Shown: positions 25,927-35,319, numbered from the stretch's first letter. The stretch: DNA of 64,000 nt from Burkholderia sp. E7m39 (GCA_001319865.1 BBSL01000290.1:1-64000), one strand, 5' to 3'. A program made the numbers and translations. The notes: generated from the sequence alone by a model not told the origin.

Positions 25927-26250
25927 ATGACTACCGCGAACCAATACTCGAAGACGGCGCCGTCGCGCGCTGACGTCGACGCGATGACGGGTGTGACCGT
26001 CGTTGAATTCGGCACCGACTGGTGCGGCTACTGCCAGGGCGCGCAGCCCGTGATCGGCAAGGCGTTCGGCCAGCATCCCGGCACGCGGCATCTGAAGATC
26101 GAAGATGGGCCTGGGCGGCCGCTTGGGCGCTCGTTCAAGGTCAAGCTTTGGCCGACCTTGATTTTTATGCGTGACGGTGTGGAGGTTGCGCGCGTCGTGC
26201 GGCCTACCGATGCTGCGCAAATCGAGGAAGGTTTTGCCGCTGTAGCGTAG
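25927..26250 (+). CDS. Thioredoxin-family protein with a WCGYC active site
   Basis: The 107-residue cytosolic protein has one thioredoxin domain. The active site is DWCGYC (Cys33, Cys36) rather than the usual WCGPC; Tyr in the third position occurs in reductases and isomerases with a different redox potential. The cis-Pro lies in KLWPTLIFM. It follows aroG by 43 bp and shares the 16-base leader GCTTTGGATGGAGGCT with rubrerythrin at 19331. Confidence 0.85.
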   Translation: MTTANQYSKTAPSRADVDAMTGVTVVEFGTDWCGYCQGAQPVIGKAFGQHPGTRHLKIEDGPGRPLGRSFKVKLWPTLIFMRDGVEVARVVRPTDAAQIEEGFAAVA

Positions 26251-26334
26251 CGGCTTGCGTTTTTGCGCGGGCATCCGCGTCGTGCCTCTGGGTTATCGGC
26301 GCGGCCCGCATACTGACGTCACCGGCTGACGGCA

Positions 26335-26365
26335 CCTGCTTTTCCTCCCTGCGAAGAAAAGCAGG
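26335..26365. terminator. Terminator between thioredoxin and the convergent small gene
   Basis: A perfect 10-bp stem CCTGCTTTTC (26335-26344) with GAAAAGCAGG (26356-26365) has an 11-base loop. T- and A-rich bases are inside the stem rather than after it; it may act in both directions. This type of repeat is frequent between Burkholderia genes. Confidence 0.55.
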
Positions 26366-26379
26366 CAAAAGAAAGCCGC

Positions 26380-26667
26380 TCATTCGTGCTTCGGCGCATC
26401 GCCAAACAAGCTGTTCAAGTCCTTCGTTTCTTCAGACAGGTTGTATTCCTTCTGCACCGCCTTGAGCGCTTCATCGACCACGCGCTCGAAGCCGATCGCG
26501 TTGCCGAAATGTTTCATCGTCCAGTTGCAGCCGCTCGCGTCCTGCTCCTGCATCTGCGGGCGCGGCACGCGAATCTTCACGCCGTCTTCCACCACTTCCG
26601 GCGCGCGATGAATGCGCCGGCTCACTTCGTCCTGGAGCTGCGAAGCGGTGCGTGTCTTGCGTAGCAT
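26380..26667 (-). CDS. Conserved hypothetical protein
   Basis: The 95-residue protein, mostly helical and charged, is unrecognised. It starts MLRKTRTASQLQDEV and has a central stretch VEDGVKIRVPRPQMQEQD, followed by GCNWTMKHFGNAIG and an acidic end. A GGAG site lies before its ATG. It faces the thioredoxin gene across a terminator and follows the hydroquinone reductase at 51 bp on the same strand. No function is known. Confidence 0.65.
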   Translation of the reverse strand: MLRKTRTASQLQDEVSRRIHRAPEVVEDGVKIRVPRPQMQEQDASGCNWTMKHFGNAIGFERVVDEALKAVQKEYNLSEETKDLNSLFGDAPKHE

Positions 26668-26718
26668 GGCGTCTCCTTGCCGTGATGTCCGGGTCGCGGA
26701 CAGTCTAGCGCAACGCCT

Positions 26719-27699
26719 TCAGCCAAACCGCGCGCGATCGTGCGGCGCGCTGAAATCCTGCAACGGCCCGAGCGGCACGATGCCCGTCGGATTCACCGAG
26801 CCGTGGCTCTCGTAGTAATGCCGCTTGATATGCTCGAAATTCACCGTGCCCGCGATGCCCCGGTGCTGATAGATGTCGCGCGTGTAAGCGGACAGGTTAG
26901 GATAGTCGGCGATGCGCCGCAGGTTGCATTTGAAGTGGCCGACGTAGACGGCATCGAAACGGATCAGCGTCGTGAAGAGGCGAATGTCCGCTTCCGTCAG
27001 CCGGTTGCCCGTCAGGAAGCGCTGCGTCGACAGCTTCTGTTCGAGCCAGTCGAGCGTCTCGAACAACGGCACGACGGCTTCTTCATACGCGCGCTGCGTC
27101 GTCGCGAAGCCCGATTTGTAGACGCCGTTGTTGACCGTGTCGTAGACGCGCGCGTTGATCGCGTCGATCTCGGCGCGCAGCGGCGGCGGATAGAAGTCGC
27201 CCGGCTCCGCGCCGATCTCGTCGAAGGCGGAATTCAGCATGCGGATGATCTCCGACGACTCGTTATTGACGATCGTCCGCTCGTGCTTGTCCCACAGGAT
27301 CGGCACCGTCACGCGGCCGGTGTAGCGGCGGTCGGCGGCAAGATAGACGTCGCGCAGATACGGCGCGTGATTGACGGGATCGGGCACGACGCCGGGGCCG
27401 TCGTCGAAGGTCCAGCCGTCGGCGAGCATCAGCCAGTTCACCACGGACACGCTGATCATGTCCTCGAGACCCTTCAGCGCACGCATGATCAGCGTGCGAT
27501 GCGCCCACGGACACGCGAGGCTCACGTACAGGTGATAGCGGCCGGCTTCCGCCTCGAAGCCGGCGCTGCCGCTCGGACCGGCGTCGCCGTCGGGCGTGAC
27601 CCAGTTGCGAAACACGGCGTCCGTGCGCACGAAGCGGCCGCCCGTCGACGCCGTGTCGTACCACTTGTCCTGCCATTGACCGTTGACCAGCAAACCCAT
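26719..27699 (-). CDS. Glutathionyl-hydroquinone reductase (YqjG/ECM4 family, GST-like)
   Basis: The 326-residue Xi-class GST has the catalytic Cys in LACPWAHRTL (Cys63), the segment VPILWDKHERTIVNNESSEI, and the C-terminal block RFDAVYVGHFKCNLRRI. It reduces glutathionyl-hydroquinones, freeing hydroquinone and GSSG. The start at 27699 gives the family N-terminus MGLLVNGQW. It is divergent from a YhaJ-like LysR regulator; the E. coli yqjG and yhaJ genes also lie in one neighbourhood, which supports regulatory pairing. Confidence 0.92.
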   Translation of the reverse strand: MGLLVNGQWQDKWYDTASTGGRFVRTDAVFRNWVTPDGDAGPSGSAGFEAEAGRYHLYVSLACPWAHRTLIMRALKGLEDMISVSVVNWLMLADGWTFDDGPGVVPDPVNHAPYLRDVYLAADRRYTGRVTVPILWDKHERTIVNNESSEIIRMLNSAFDEIGAEPGDFYPPPLRAEIDAINARVYDTVNNGVYKSGFATTQRAYEEAVVPLFETLDWLEQKLSTQRFLTGNRLTEADIRLFTTLIRFDAVYVGHFKCNLRRIADYPNLSAYTRDIYQHRGIAGTVNFEHIKRHYYESHGSVNPTGIVPLGPLQDFSAPHDRARFG

Positions 27700-27858
27700 G
27701 TCCGTGCTCCTTCGATGCCGATGGTTGTCCGCCCGCGAATGCGCGCGGCTCATGCGAGGCAGGGCGGCGGCAAGCCATTCCCGCTCGACACTATGGTGTA
27801 CCGTCTGTCGCGTTTTGCCGTACGATTTTCCGCATGATGTCATTCGACGGGATCGAAC

Positions 27859-28773
27859 ATGTTGACGGATGAGGAGCTTGCGCTACTCGAAGCGATACGC
27901 GAAAGCGGCAGCCTGTCGCGCGCGGCGGCGCGCCTGGGCAAGGCGCCGTCGACGGTGTCGCACGCGGCGCGCCAGCTCGAGACGCGCTTCGACGCGCTGC
28001 TGTTCGATCGCCGGCGCTACCGGCTGCAGCTTACGCCCGCTGGTCAACTGCTTGCCGAAGAGGCCGCGCGCCTGATGCAGGACGTCTCGCGGATGACGCA
28101 GCGCGTGCGGCAGATCGCGAGCGGCTGGGAAGACCGCCTGTGGATCGTCACCGACGAGTTGATGGAGTTCGAGACTTTCATGCCCGTCGTCCACGCGTTC
28201 GACGCGCTGCAATCGGGCGTCAAGCTGCGGCTGACGACGGAAGTGCTCGGCGGCACCTGGGAGGCGCTGCGCGACGGCCGCGCCGATCTGATCGTCGGCG
28301 CGACCAACGAGCCGCCCGCCATTCCCGGCTTGCGCTGGTTCGAGTTGGGCGTGGTCGACTGGGTGTTCGCCGTCGCGCCGCGTCATCCCCTCGCAAGCAT
28401 CAAGGAGCCGCTGCGGCGCGAGCAGATCGCGAAGCAGCGCGGCATCGTGGTCGCCGATTCGTCGCGCGCGAGCGGCCGCGCATACGGGCTGCTCGGCGGG
28501 CAGGCGTCGCTCGCAGTGCCCAGCATGCGTGCGAAAATCCTCGCCCAGCGCGACGGCCTCGGCATCGGCTGGCTGCCGCGTCAGCGCGTCGCGTCGCTGC
28601 TCCAACGCGGCGAACTGGTCGAAAAGGAGACGGCGGACCCGCGCGAACCGAACGTGCTGTATGTCGCGTGGCGCGGCGACCAGGAAGGCCGCGCGCTGAA
28701 ATGGTGGCTGGACCAGCTGCGCGAGCCGCGTCTTGCGAAGCGGCTGGTGCAAGGCATCGACCCGTTCGCGTGA
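27859..28773 (+). CDS. LysR-type regulator, YhaJ-like
   Basis: The 304-residue protein has an N-terminal winged helix (SGSLSRAAARLGKAPSTVSH, residues 16-35) and a periplasmic-binding-like effector domain (about 95-300). It is similar in its pattern to YhaJ, which senses quinol or nitroaromatic degradation products in E. coli. It is divergent from the glutathionyl-hydroquinone reductase at 26719, so that gene is its likely target. The 159-bp gap between them holds no obvious LysR box that I can place confidently. Confidence 0.85.
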   Translation: MLTDEELALLEAIRESGSLSRAAARLGKAPSTVSHAARQLETRFDALLFDRRRYRLQLTPAGQLLAEEAARLMQDVSRMTQRVRQIASGWEDRLWIVTDELMEFETFMPVVHAFDALQSGVKLRLTTEVLGGTWEALRDGRADLIVGATNEPPAIPGLRWFELGVVDWVFAVAPRHPLASIKEPLRREQIAKQRGIVVADSSRASGRAYGLLGGQASLAVPSMRAKILAQRDGLGIGWLPRQRVASLLQRGELVEKETADPREPNVLYVAWRGDQEGRALKWWLDQLREPRLAKRLVQGIDPFA

Positions 28774-29007
28774 GCACTGGCTTTGAACTTCGCTTTGAAC
28801 CTTCCCGGCGCGTGTACAACCAACGCAGTGCAACAAATGGAAATGCGATGGAAAAACAGGACGCGCGCGTTGAAGGAATAAAGCGGCGCAGCCAGGCGTT
28901 CTGTTGGTAAGACGATTGCCTGTGCGGCCCGCAGAACCCTGACCCGCCACACGCGTTGGTTTGCACATCGCTTTCGCCGTCCCGACCGACTTCCAACCCT
29001 ACGGCTC

Positions 29008-29628
29008 ATGAACACTTCGACTCCTTCCCGCACGGCGCCGCGCGACGGCCTCGATGCGCACGCCACGGCGGCGCACGCCTCTCACTACTCGCGCACGGCG
29101 ATGATCCTGCACTGGCTGATCGCGCTGCTGATCATGGTCAACGTGGTGCTCGCCCTGTCCGCCGAGTCGCTGCCCGGCGAGTGGGTGCGACCCGTCATCG
29201 ATACGCACAAGTCGATCGGCATCACGGTGCTCGGCCTCGCGCTGCTGCGGGTGCTGTGGCGCGTGTCGCACCGTCCGCCGCCGCTGCCGCGCGAATTTCC
29301 GTCGTGGGAGCGCATGGCCGCGCATGCCGCGCATTTCCTGCTGTACTTTTTGATGTTCGCGCTGCCGCTGTCGGGCTGGATGCACGACTCCGCGTGGAAA
29401 GCGGCCGCCACGCATCCGATGCATCTGTTCGGCGTGGTTCCGTTTCCGCGCATCGGTTTCATCATGAATCTCGATCCCGCCGTCAAGGAGCCGCTGCACG
29501 ATCAGTTCGGCGCGCTGCACACGTATCTCGGCTACGCGCTGTACGCGTTGCTGGCCATGCATATCGGCGGGGCGCTCAAGCATGAGTTGATCGACCGTCA
29601 TTCTGTGCTCAAGCGGATGGTGCCGTGA
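29008..29628 (+). CDS. Cytochrome b561 (membrane di-heme b protein)
   Basis: The 206-residue protein has four membrane helices and His residues for two b-hemes: ILHWLIALL in helix 1, DTHKSIGI in helix 2, AAHAAHFLLYFLMF in helix 3 and GALHTYLGYAL/AMHIGGALKHE in helix 4. Such proteins oxidise ubiquinol and may detoxify superoxide. Its stop overlaps the start of the glycosyltransferase (TGATG), so the two are translationally coupled. Confidence 0.9.
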   Translation: MNTSTPSRTAPRDGLDAHATAAHASHYSRTAMILHWLIALLIMVNVVLALSAESLPGEWVRPVIDTHKSIGITVLGLALLRVLWRVSHRPPPLPREFPSWERMAAHAAHFLLYFLMFALPLSGWMHDSAWKAAATHPMHLFGVVPFPRIGFIMNLDPAVKEPLHDQFGALHTYLGYALYALLAMHIGGALKHELIDRHSVLKRMVP

Positions 29629-31196
29629 TGGATATCGACGTGTTCGAAGACGTGACGCTGATCAAGATGGAAGACGCGACATTGATCAATCACGCCGTGC
29701 CTGCCGCAAGCTCGGGCGCTGGTGCGGCGGCCCACGGCGCGAAGCCGTCGCTGCGCGAGGCGCTCGCGGCTGCGTCGCCGCGCATCAATCCGCGCAAGGG
29801 CACGTGGCAAAGCGCCGTGATTCACGGCAGCGTGACGGTGCTGTGGCTGCTGCTGTTCGCGCGGGCGTTTTTCCTGCATGGCGCGCTGGCGTGGTCGACG
29901 GGAATCGCTTACGTGGTGTACGACACCGTGCTGCTCGCGTTCGTCACGTGGAAGACGCTCCCGCTGATCCGCCGCTCGTTGCCCGCGCACCGATCCTCCC
30001 GTGCCGCGAAGCTGCCCACGATGGGCGTGATCGTCGCTGCGCACAACGAGGCGGCTGTGCTGCCCGTTACGCTCGCTGCGTTGCTGCGCCAGACGCACGG
30101 CCCGTCGCAGATCGTGATCGCCGACGACGGCTCGACGGACGGCACGCGCGACCTTCTGACAAGACGCTTCGGCCTGACGGAGCCCGCGCTGGGCGAACTG
30201 AGCGCGCCGAGCGCCTGCTATCCGAACCTGCACTGGCTGCGCGTGCCGCATGGCGGCAAGGCGCTCGCGCTGAACGCGGCAATCGAAGTCATGACGACGG
30301 ACACCGTGATGACCGTCGACGCCGACACGCTGCTCGCCGACGACGCGACACACGCGATGCGCGCGGCGTTCGCGCAGTCGCCGAAGCTGGTCGCGGCGAC
30401 GGGCATCCTTGTGCCGGTCTGCAACCGCACGGCAAGCGGCCGCGTGTTCCAGTGGTTCCAGACGTACGAATACATGCGCAATTTCATTGCGCGCTTCGCG
30501 TGGATGCGCGCCGACAGCCTGCTGCTCGTGTCGGGCGCGTTTGCGTCGTTCCGGCGTGAAGCGCTGGTCGCCGTCGGCGGCTTCGACGCGCAGTGCCTCG
30601 TCGAAGATTACGAACTGATTCACCGGCTGCGCCGCTATTCCATCGAGCGCGGCCTTGGCTGGGACGTGCGCGTGGTCGGCGACGCGCACGCGCACACGGA
30701 AGCGCCCGCGACGCTCGGCGCGTTCCTGCGCCAGCGCCGCCGCTGGTTCGCGGGGTTCCTGCAAACGCAGTACTGGAACCGCGACATGACGGGCGATGCG
30801 CGTTTCGGCACGCTCGGCCGGCTCATGCTGCCCGTCAAGGCGTTCGACACGATGCAGCCCATCTACGGCCTGACCGCGTTCGCGCTGCTGCTCGGCTTCG
30901 TGTTCGGCGGACACGGGCAGATCGTCGTATCGATTTTCAGCGTGATCGGCTTGAAAACGGCCATCGACCTCGCGTTCTACGTCTGGAGCATCCACCTGTA
31001 CCGGCGCTGGACGGGCCTCACGCGCGGCACGAGCCTGCCGATGGCCATGGCCGCGGCGATCGCCGAGCCGTTCACGTTCCAGCTGCTGCGCCACACGGGC
31101 GCGGCTCTCGGCTGGCTGCAATTCCTGCGCGGCGGCAAATCGTGGGGCGTCCAGCACCGTTCCGGCCTCGTCGGGGCGCCGCAGCGCACCCATTGA
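29628..31196 (+). CDS. Membrane glycosyltransferase family 2 (processive, QxxRW-type)
   Basis: The 522-residue protein has two N-terminal helices, a GT-A domain and three or four C-terminal helices. Motifs in order are VIVAAHNEAAVLP, IADDGSTDGTRDL, MTVDADTLL, FRREALVAVGGFD, LVEDYELIHRL and the acceptor motif RQRRRWF. This is the plan of processive polysaccharide synthases such as hyaluronan or poly-GlcNAc synthase. The product is unknown. It is coupled to cytochrome b561 by a one-base overlap; the upstream GTG at 29625 is an alternative start. Confidence 0.85.
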   Translation: MDIDVFEDVTLIKMEDATLINHAVPAASSGAGAAAHGAKPSLREALAAASPRINPRKGTWQSAVIHGSVTVLWLLLFARAFFLHGALAWSTGIAYVVYDTVLLAFVTWKTLPLIRRSLPAHRSSRAAKLPTMGVIVAAHNEAAVLPVTLAALLRQTHGPSQIVIADDGSTDGTRDLLTRRFGLTEPALGELSAPSACYPNLHWLRVPHGGKALALNAAIEVMTTDTVMTVDADTLLADDATHAMRAAFAQSPKLVAATGILVPVCNRTASGRVFQWFQTYEYMRNFIARFAWMRADSLLLVSGAFASFRREALVAVGGFDAQCLVEDYELIHRLRRYSIERGLGWDVRVVGDAHAHTEAPATLGAFLRQRRRWFAGFLQTQYWNRDMTGDARFGTLGRLMLPVKAFDTMQPIYGLTAFALLLGFVFGGHGQIVVSIFSVIGLKTAIDLAFYVWSIHLYRRWTGLTRGTSLPMAMAAAIAEPFTFQLLRHTGAALGWLQFLRGGKSWGVQHRSGLVGAPQRTH

Positions 31197-31429
31197 GCGT
31201 CGCGGCGGCACCCACGACACCCGCGGCCGCCGATCGCGCGCCCCCGCGGGACTGACTTTTGCTGATCGAATGGCGGCGCAGCCTTCGGGCCTGGCGTCGC
31301 CGCACTGCGGTCAGCCCTCATGATTCCTGGCGGCGACTTCTAGTAGACTGAGCGGCGACATCGGTTTTCTAACTATCAAACCGGCCCGGTCCATGCGACT
31401 TGCCGACCGTTGCGCCAGGAGGCTCATTC

Positions 31430-32554
31430 ATGCATGTAGTCGCTCCGCTGGACAGCAGTACCGCCGACAACCTCGCCAAACCCGCCGTGCGCGATCTGCG
31501 CCGCGTCGATATCCATCCCGATTACTGGTATCCCCTTGCATGGTCGCGCGAAGTCAAGCGCGGTAAAACCCATGCCGTGCGCTTTGCCGGCGAGCCGATC
31601 GTGCTGGCGCGCACCGATTCGGGCAAGGTGATCGCGCTCGAGGATCGCTGCGCGCACCGGCAGGTGCCGCTGAGCGGCGGCGTGGTCGACGGCGAAGCTA
31701 TCCGCTGCGGCTATCACGGCTGGACCTACGACTGCACGGGCAAATGCATCGACGTGCCGTATCTGGGCCGCGAGCGTCTGCCGAACGGTGTGCGCGCCTA
31801 TCCGTGCCGCGAAGCCGAAGGGCTGATTTTCGTATTCCCCGGCGATGCCGCGCTCGCCGAGACGACGCCGCTGCCGCCGCTCGGTTCGGTCGCCGACAAG
31901 GCCTACAAGACGCGCCGCTTTGGCCGCGAAGTGGCGTGCCACTACTCGTTCATGCACGAAAACCTGATGGACATGAACCATCAGTTCCTGCACCGCAAGC
32001 AGATGGGCAAGATGCGCGCGCGCTCGCTCGGGCGGCGGCGCGGCGACGACTGGGTCGAGGTGGACTACACGTTTGCGCGCGAGGCGGGCCAGCAGCCGAT
32101 CGGCGAGGCGCTCGTGTTCGGGCAGAACCGCAACAGCACGAGGGAAGATCACAAGGACGTGATGACGATCCGCACGCAGTATCCGTTTCAGACGCTGCAG
32201 ATTCACACGTCCGAAGGCACGCGCGTGATGGACCTGTGGATCTGCTACGTGCCGCTCGACCGCGAGCAGCGCACTAACCGCACATTTGGCCTGCTGTCCA
32301 TCAAGCGGCCGAAATTCGGCGCGCTGCTGGACATCGCGTGGCCGCTGCTGGTGTGGTTCACTGAACGCATCTTCGCCGAGGACCGCTGGATCGTCGAACG
32401 CGAGCAGGAAGCGCACGACGCGCAAGGCGCCGACTGGAACCACGAAGTCTTCCCCGTGATCAACGAGCTGCGCGATCTGCTGCGGCAGTGCGGCGCACCT
32501 GCCGCGCGGCGTGTGATTCCTATCGAGCCATCGGCGGAATCCGTTGCGGTCTGA
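31430..32554 (+). CDS. Rieske non-heme iron oxygenase, terminal (alpha) subunit
   Basis: The 374-residue protein has an N-terminal Rieske domain with ligands Cys74, His76 (CAHR), Cys93 and His96 (CGYHGW). The mononuclear iron site is in ENLMDMNHQFLH, with Asp181, His184 and His188. The short HQFLH spacing recalls the steroid and sterol oxygenases rather than benzoate-type dioxygenases. No reductase or ferredoxin gene is adjacent. The start at 31430 follows CCAGGAGG; the longer frame at 31400 is not preferred. Substrate unknown; hopanoid, lipid or aromatic O-demethylation are all open. Confidence 0.8.
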   Translation: MHVVAPLDSSTADNLAKPAVRDLRRVDIHPDYWYPLAWSREVKRGKTHAVRFAGEPIVLARTDSGKVIALEDRCAHRQVPLSGGVVDGEAIRCGYHGWTYDCTGKCIDVPYLGRERLPNGVRAYPCREAEGLIFVFPGDAALAETTPLPPLGSVADKAYKTRRFGREVACHYSFMHENLMDMNHQFLHRKQMGKMRARSLGRRRGDDWVEVDYTFAREAGQQPIGEALVFGQNRNSTREDHKDVMTIRTQYPFQTLQIHTSEGTRVMDLWICYVPLDREQRTNRTFGLLSIKRPKFGALLDIAWPLLVWFTERIFAEDRWIVEREQEAHDAQGADWNHEVFPVINELRDLLRQCGAPAARRVIPIEPSAESVAV

Positions 32555-32746
32555 TCGTCACGGCAGTTTTTCTCAGTCATTCATCGGACTTTAGGCGCCT
32601 GAACGTTCGCCGCCTCGCATTGGCGGCCACTTTCTGCGGGCGCACGGCGTCGCGCCGACCGTCGATCCCTTCCACTATGCGTTATGCTTGAATTGTCCGC
32701 CCGGCTTCGCGGCGGACGCGGCGCATCGTTTGAAGGAGGCTGTCTC

Positions 32747-33211
32747 ATGTCCGAGGATGGCGACGCAACTCCGCCTATCGCGGATCTGCAAATCGTGTCG
32801 TCGCGCGTGTTCGAGTTTCCGCGCGATCTCGTATTCAGGGCCTGGACGGAGCCAGCGCATCTTGCGCACTGGTGGGGACCGAAGGGCTTCACCAATTCTT
32901 TCCACGAATTCGACCTGCGTCCAGGCGGCAACTGGCGCTTCGTGATGCACGGGCCGGATGGCGTCGACTACAAGAACCACAGTGTGTTCGTCGAGATCGC
33001 CGCGCCCGAGCGGATCGTGTTCGATCACGTGTCGGGGCCGTATTTTCGCGTCACGGTTACATTCGACGCGCTCGGCGACGAGCAAACCCGCATCACGTTC
33101 AGCATGCTGTTTGAGACGCCTGCCGTCTGCGCGCAGGTGAAGACGTTTGCTGTGAAGGCGAATGAAGAGAACTTCGATCGCTTGCAGAAAGAGCTGAAGC
33201 GGATGGCCTGA
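32747..33211 (+). CDS. AHSA1/SRPBCC-domain protein
   Basis: The 154-residue protein is a single START-like domain with the AHSA1 signature FRAWTEPAHLAHWWGPKGF and later PGGNWRFVMHGPDGVDYKN. It starts at an ATG after AAGGAGG (32733-32739). No catalytic partner is adjacent, since it lies between the Rieske oxygenase and the porin. Confidence 0.88.
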   Translation: MSEDGDATPPIADLQIVSSRVFEFPRDLVFRAWTEPAHLAHWWGPKGFTNSFHEFDLRPGGNWRFVMHGPDGVDYKNHSVFVEIAAPERIVFDHVSGPYFRVTVTFDALGDEQTRITFSMLFETPAVCAQVKTFAVKANEENFDRLQKELKRMA

Positions 33212-33274
33212 GACGGTTCCTGGGCCGCGCCCGTTCTTGCCTGAATTCTGGCTTGTATATTCTGCCCAAAAAGG

Positions 33275-33310
33275 CAACGCCCCCACGCTTCGACAAGCAT
33301 GAGGGCGTTG
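33275..33310 (-). terminator. Terminator of the porin gene
   Basis: A 16-bp stem with two mismatches, a CGAC loop and a T-tract on the minus-strand side (TTGCCTTTTTGG) ends the porin transcript, whose gene stops at 33383. Confidence 0.85.
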
Positions 33311-33382
33311 TGGTCTCGCTCGCGGCCCCGAGGTCGACGCCGGGCTGATCGTACGCATCGGCCCGGCGTGCCTCGTGTTCGT

Positions 33383-34501
33383 TTAGAAGCGGTGGCGCAG
33401 GCCAACCGATACGACCGCTTGGCGGCGCGAATCGGATGCGCCCGTCACGCTGCCGTTGTCGACGATGGCCGGGACGACGGTGCCTTCCGGCGCGCTCGTC
33501 AGCTGGTACACACCCTGCGCGTAGATGTCCGTACGCTTGGACAGCGCGTAGTTGCCCTGCAAGCCGGCCTGGTTCACGTGGAAGCGGTAGTCGCCCGCCG
33601 CGCCGTTCGAATACGTGTATGCAACGCCGAGACCCAGCGCCGGCGTCAGGTTGTACTTCGCATTGACTTCGTAGTTGTTCACGTGGAACGACTCCGTCGA
33701 ACCCGTGATGTTGTCGACGCGAGCTTGCGTCCACACCAGACCGAAGACAGCAGGACCGAATGCGTAGCTTGCGCCGACGCCGAATTCGCGCTGACGGAAC
33801 GACGTTGCGTCCGTGTCCACGCCGAGGCCGCTCAGGTCGAACGCCGTGGTCGAGCCGGCGGCGTTGCTGTTCGGATTGTTCTGCTGCGCATAACCCGCGC
33901 CGACGCGCAGGCCGGCGTTTTCATAGCCCGCGCCGAAGCTGTACGAGCGGTTGTTCGCGAAGTTCGAGTTGTTCGAGAAGCCGTACGTTGCGCCGAACGA
34001 CATGCCCGCGTAGTTCGCGCTCTTGAACTTGATCGAGTTGTTGAACGCGTTCGCGCTGTCCTTGTTCAGGTTGTCGAGGTTGCCGAAGTGGGCGAAGTTC
34101 TGGCCGCCCCAGCTACCGGTGGCCGACAGCGGCGCGAGGAAGTCTTGCGATGCGTCGTACTGACGGCCCAGCGTGACCGTGCCCGCCTCGCTCGACAGAC
34201 CGACGAACGCCTGGCGCGAGAACATCTTGCCGGCCGATGCCTGCGTGCCGTTGTTCAGGTTGAAGCCCTGCTCCAACGTGAAGACGGTCTTCAGGCCGCC
34301 GCCCAGATCTTCGACGCCGCGCAGGCCGAAGCGGTTTTCGTCGATCGAGCCGCTGCCCAGCGCCCACTGCGAGTGGCCGCCGACATTGCTCGTGTACGTG
34401 AGGCCGGCGTCGAGCGTGCCGTACAGCGTGACGCTGCTTTGCGCGTGAGCGACCGAGGCGAACGAAGCGGCAACCGCCGTCGCAATCAGAATCTTCTTCA
34501 T
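33383..34501 (-). CDS. Gram-negative general porin (Burkholderia OmpC-like)
   Basis: The 372-residue protein has a signal peptide (cut after AHA, residue 20) and begins QSSVTLYGTLDAGLTY, the signature of beta-proteobacterial porins. The rest is beta-barrel with short alternating strands, the loop block GSWGGQNFAHFGNLDNL and the C-terminal aromatic end VVSVGLRHRF typical of outer-membrane insertion. It forms a trimeric diffusion pore. It is preceded by an AT-rich upstream region. Start MKKIL at 34501 has a GAAGGAAG ribosome site. Confidence 0.95.
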   Translation of the reverse strand: MKKILIATAVAASFASVAHAQSSVTLYGTLDAGLTYTSNVGGHSQWALGSGSIDENRFGLRGVEDLGGGLKTVFTLEQGFNLNNGTQASAGKMFSRQAFVGLSSEAGTVTLGRQYDASQDFLAPLSATGSWGGQNFAHFGNLDNLNKDSANAFNNSIKFKSANYAGMSFGATYGFSNNSNFANNRSYSFGAGYENAGLRVGAGYAQQNNPNSNAAGSTTAFDLSGLGVDTDATSFRQREFGVGASYAFGPAVFGLVWTQARVDNITGSTESFHVNNYEVNAKYNLTPALGLGVAYTYSNGAAGDYRFHVNQAGLQGNYALSKRTDIYAQGVYQLTSAPEGTVVPAIVDNGSVTGASDSRRQAVVSVGLRHRF

Positions 34502-35280
34502 GTGTGCTTCCTTCTGTTCAAGGGGCAATACGAGAGGCTTGAATACAAACGGACAAGCTATGCATGCCGCGTCCTGTACGAAAGCAAGACCACTTAACTT
34601 GCCCTGTTTTGGGGAAGCGAAAGTATAGAAAGGTAACCTAACTATCTATTAATATTGAATGCGGAAATGATCTATTTCCGAAAAAGAAATAAAAATGAGT
34701 TCGACGCGCAGGATATTGATTCGATTTGTTTTTTATCCGGGTGCGCGTTGGAGGGATTTATTGAGATGAGTTCGAATGTTGTGACGTTGCAACGAAAAGT
34801 TTTAATGCCGTCTTATTTGAGATAGATCATATCCTGAAAATAAGAATTACACGGTGTTCGTGGCATGCCGGACGTGGCGCCTGCTAGTGCGACAAGTTCA
34901 TCGCAGTGTGTCACAAATCAAAAACGAAAATGAACTTTTCAAAATTAAAAACATCGCCGGGACAAAATTCGCGATCTTATTTTAATAAATATAAATTAGG
35001 AAAATGCGCTTGCGAAATCAGAGATCTCAAAAAAAGAATCGTTGATGAATGACAAATTCTTCTCAGAGCGCCGCCGATCAATGAGACTTCTGAAAAAAAC
35101 CAAAGACAGCAATTGAACCTGATCAGCCGACCGTTCAAAGCTTTTAGACAAATCCGCTGACATCATTTGCTCAGTTCGTGACCGATCACCCCGCCCGCGA
35201 CGGCACCGCCTGCCGCGGTCGCGGTGCTAGCATCGTTTCGTCAGGCGTCGTGCCGCTTCTATCGGTGGAATGTCCATGCG
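34502..35280. other. AT-rich intergenic region between porin and YciI genes
   Basis: This gap has no supported gene. Composition is far from the window norm: line-by-line counts give about 32% G+C at 34921-34980 and 27% at 34981-35040, whereas coding DNA near by is about 65%. It includes poly-A/T tracts and TATACT-like boxes (for example minus-strand at 34622-34627, a possible porin -10). It probably holds the porin promoter and a binding region for a nucleoid protein; a small RNA is possible. Confidence 0.6.
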
Positions 35281-35289
35281 CGTCGCGCT

Positions 35290-35319
35290 TTGCCCGCGCG
35301 CCCGACGCTTTGCTAGACT
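35290..35319 (+). promoter_or_regulatory. Likely sigma-70 promoter of the first YciI gene
   Basis: TTGCCC (35290-35295), an 18-bp spacer and TAGACT (35314-35319) match the consensus at 4 of 6 positions in each box, about 110 bp before the gene. Confidence 0.4.

Noticed and set aside
28848-28910. 20-codon frame MEKQDARVEGIKRRSQAFCW upstream of cytochrome b561
   Set aside because: It has no ribosome site and no known relative. The end resembles a modified-peptide precursor but no maturation gene is near.
29598-31220. 540-codon minus-strand frame
   Set aside because: It is antisense to the GT2 gene and only reflects codon bias.
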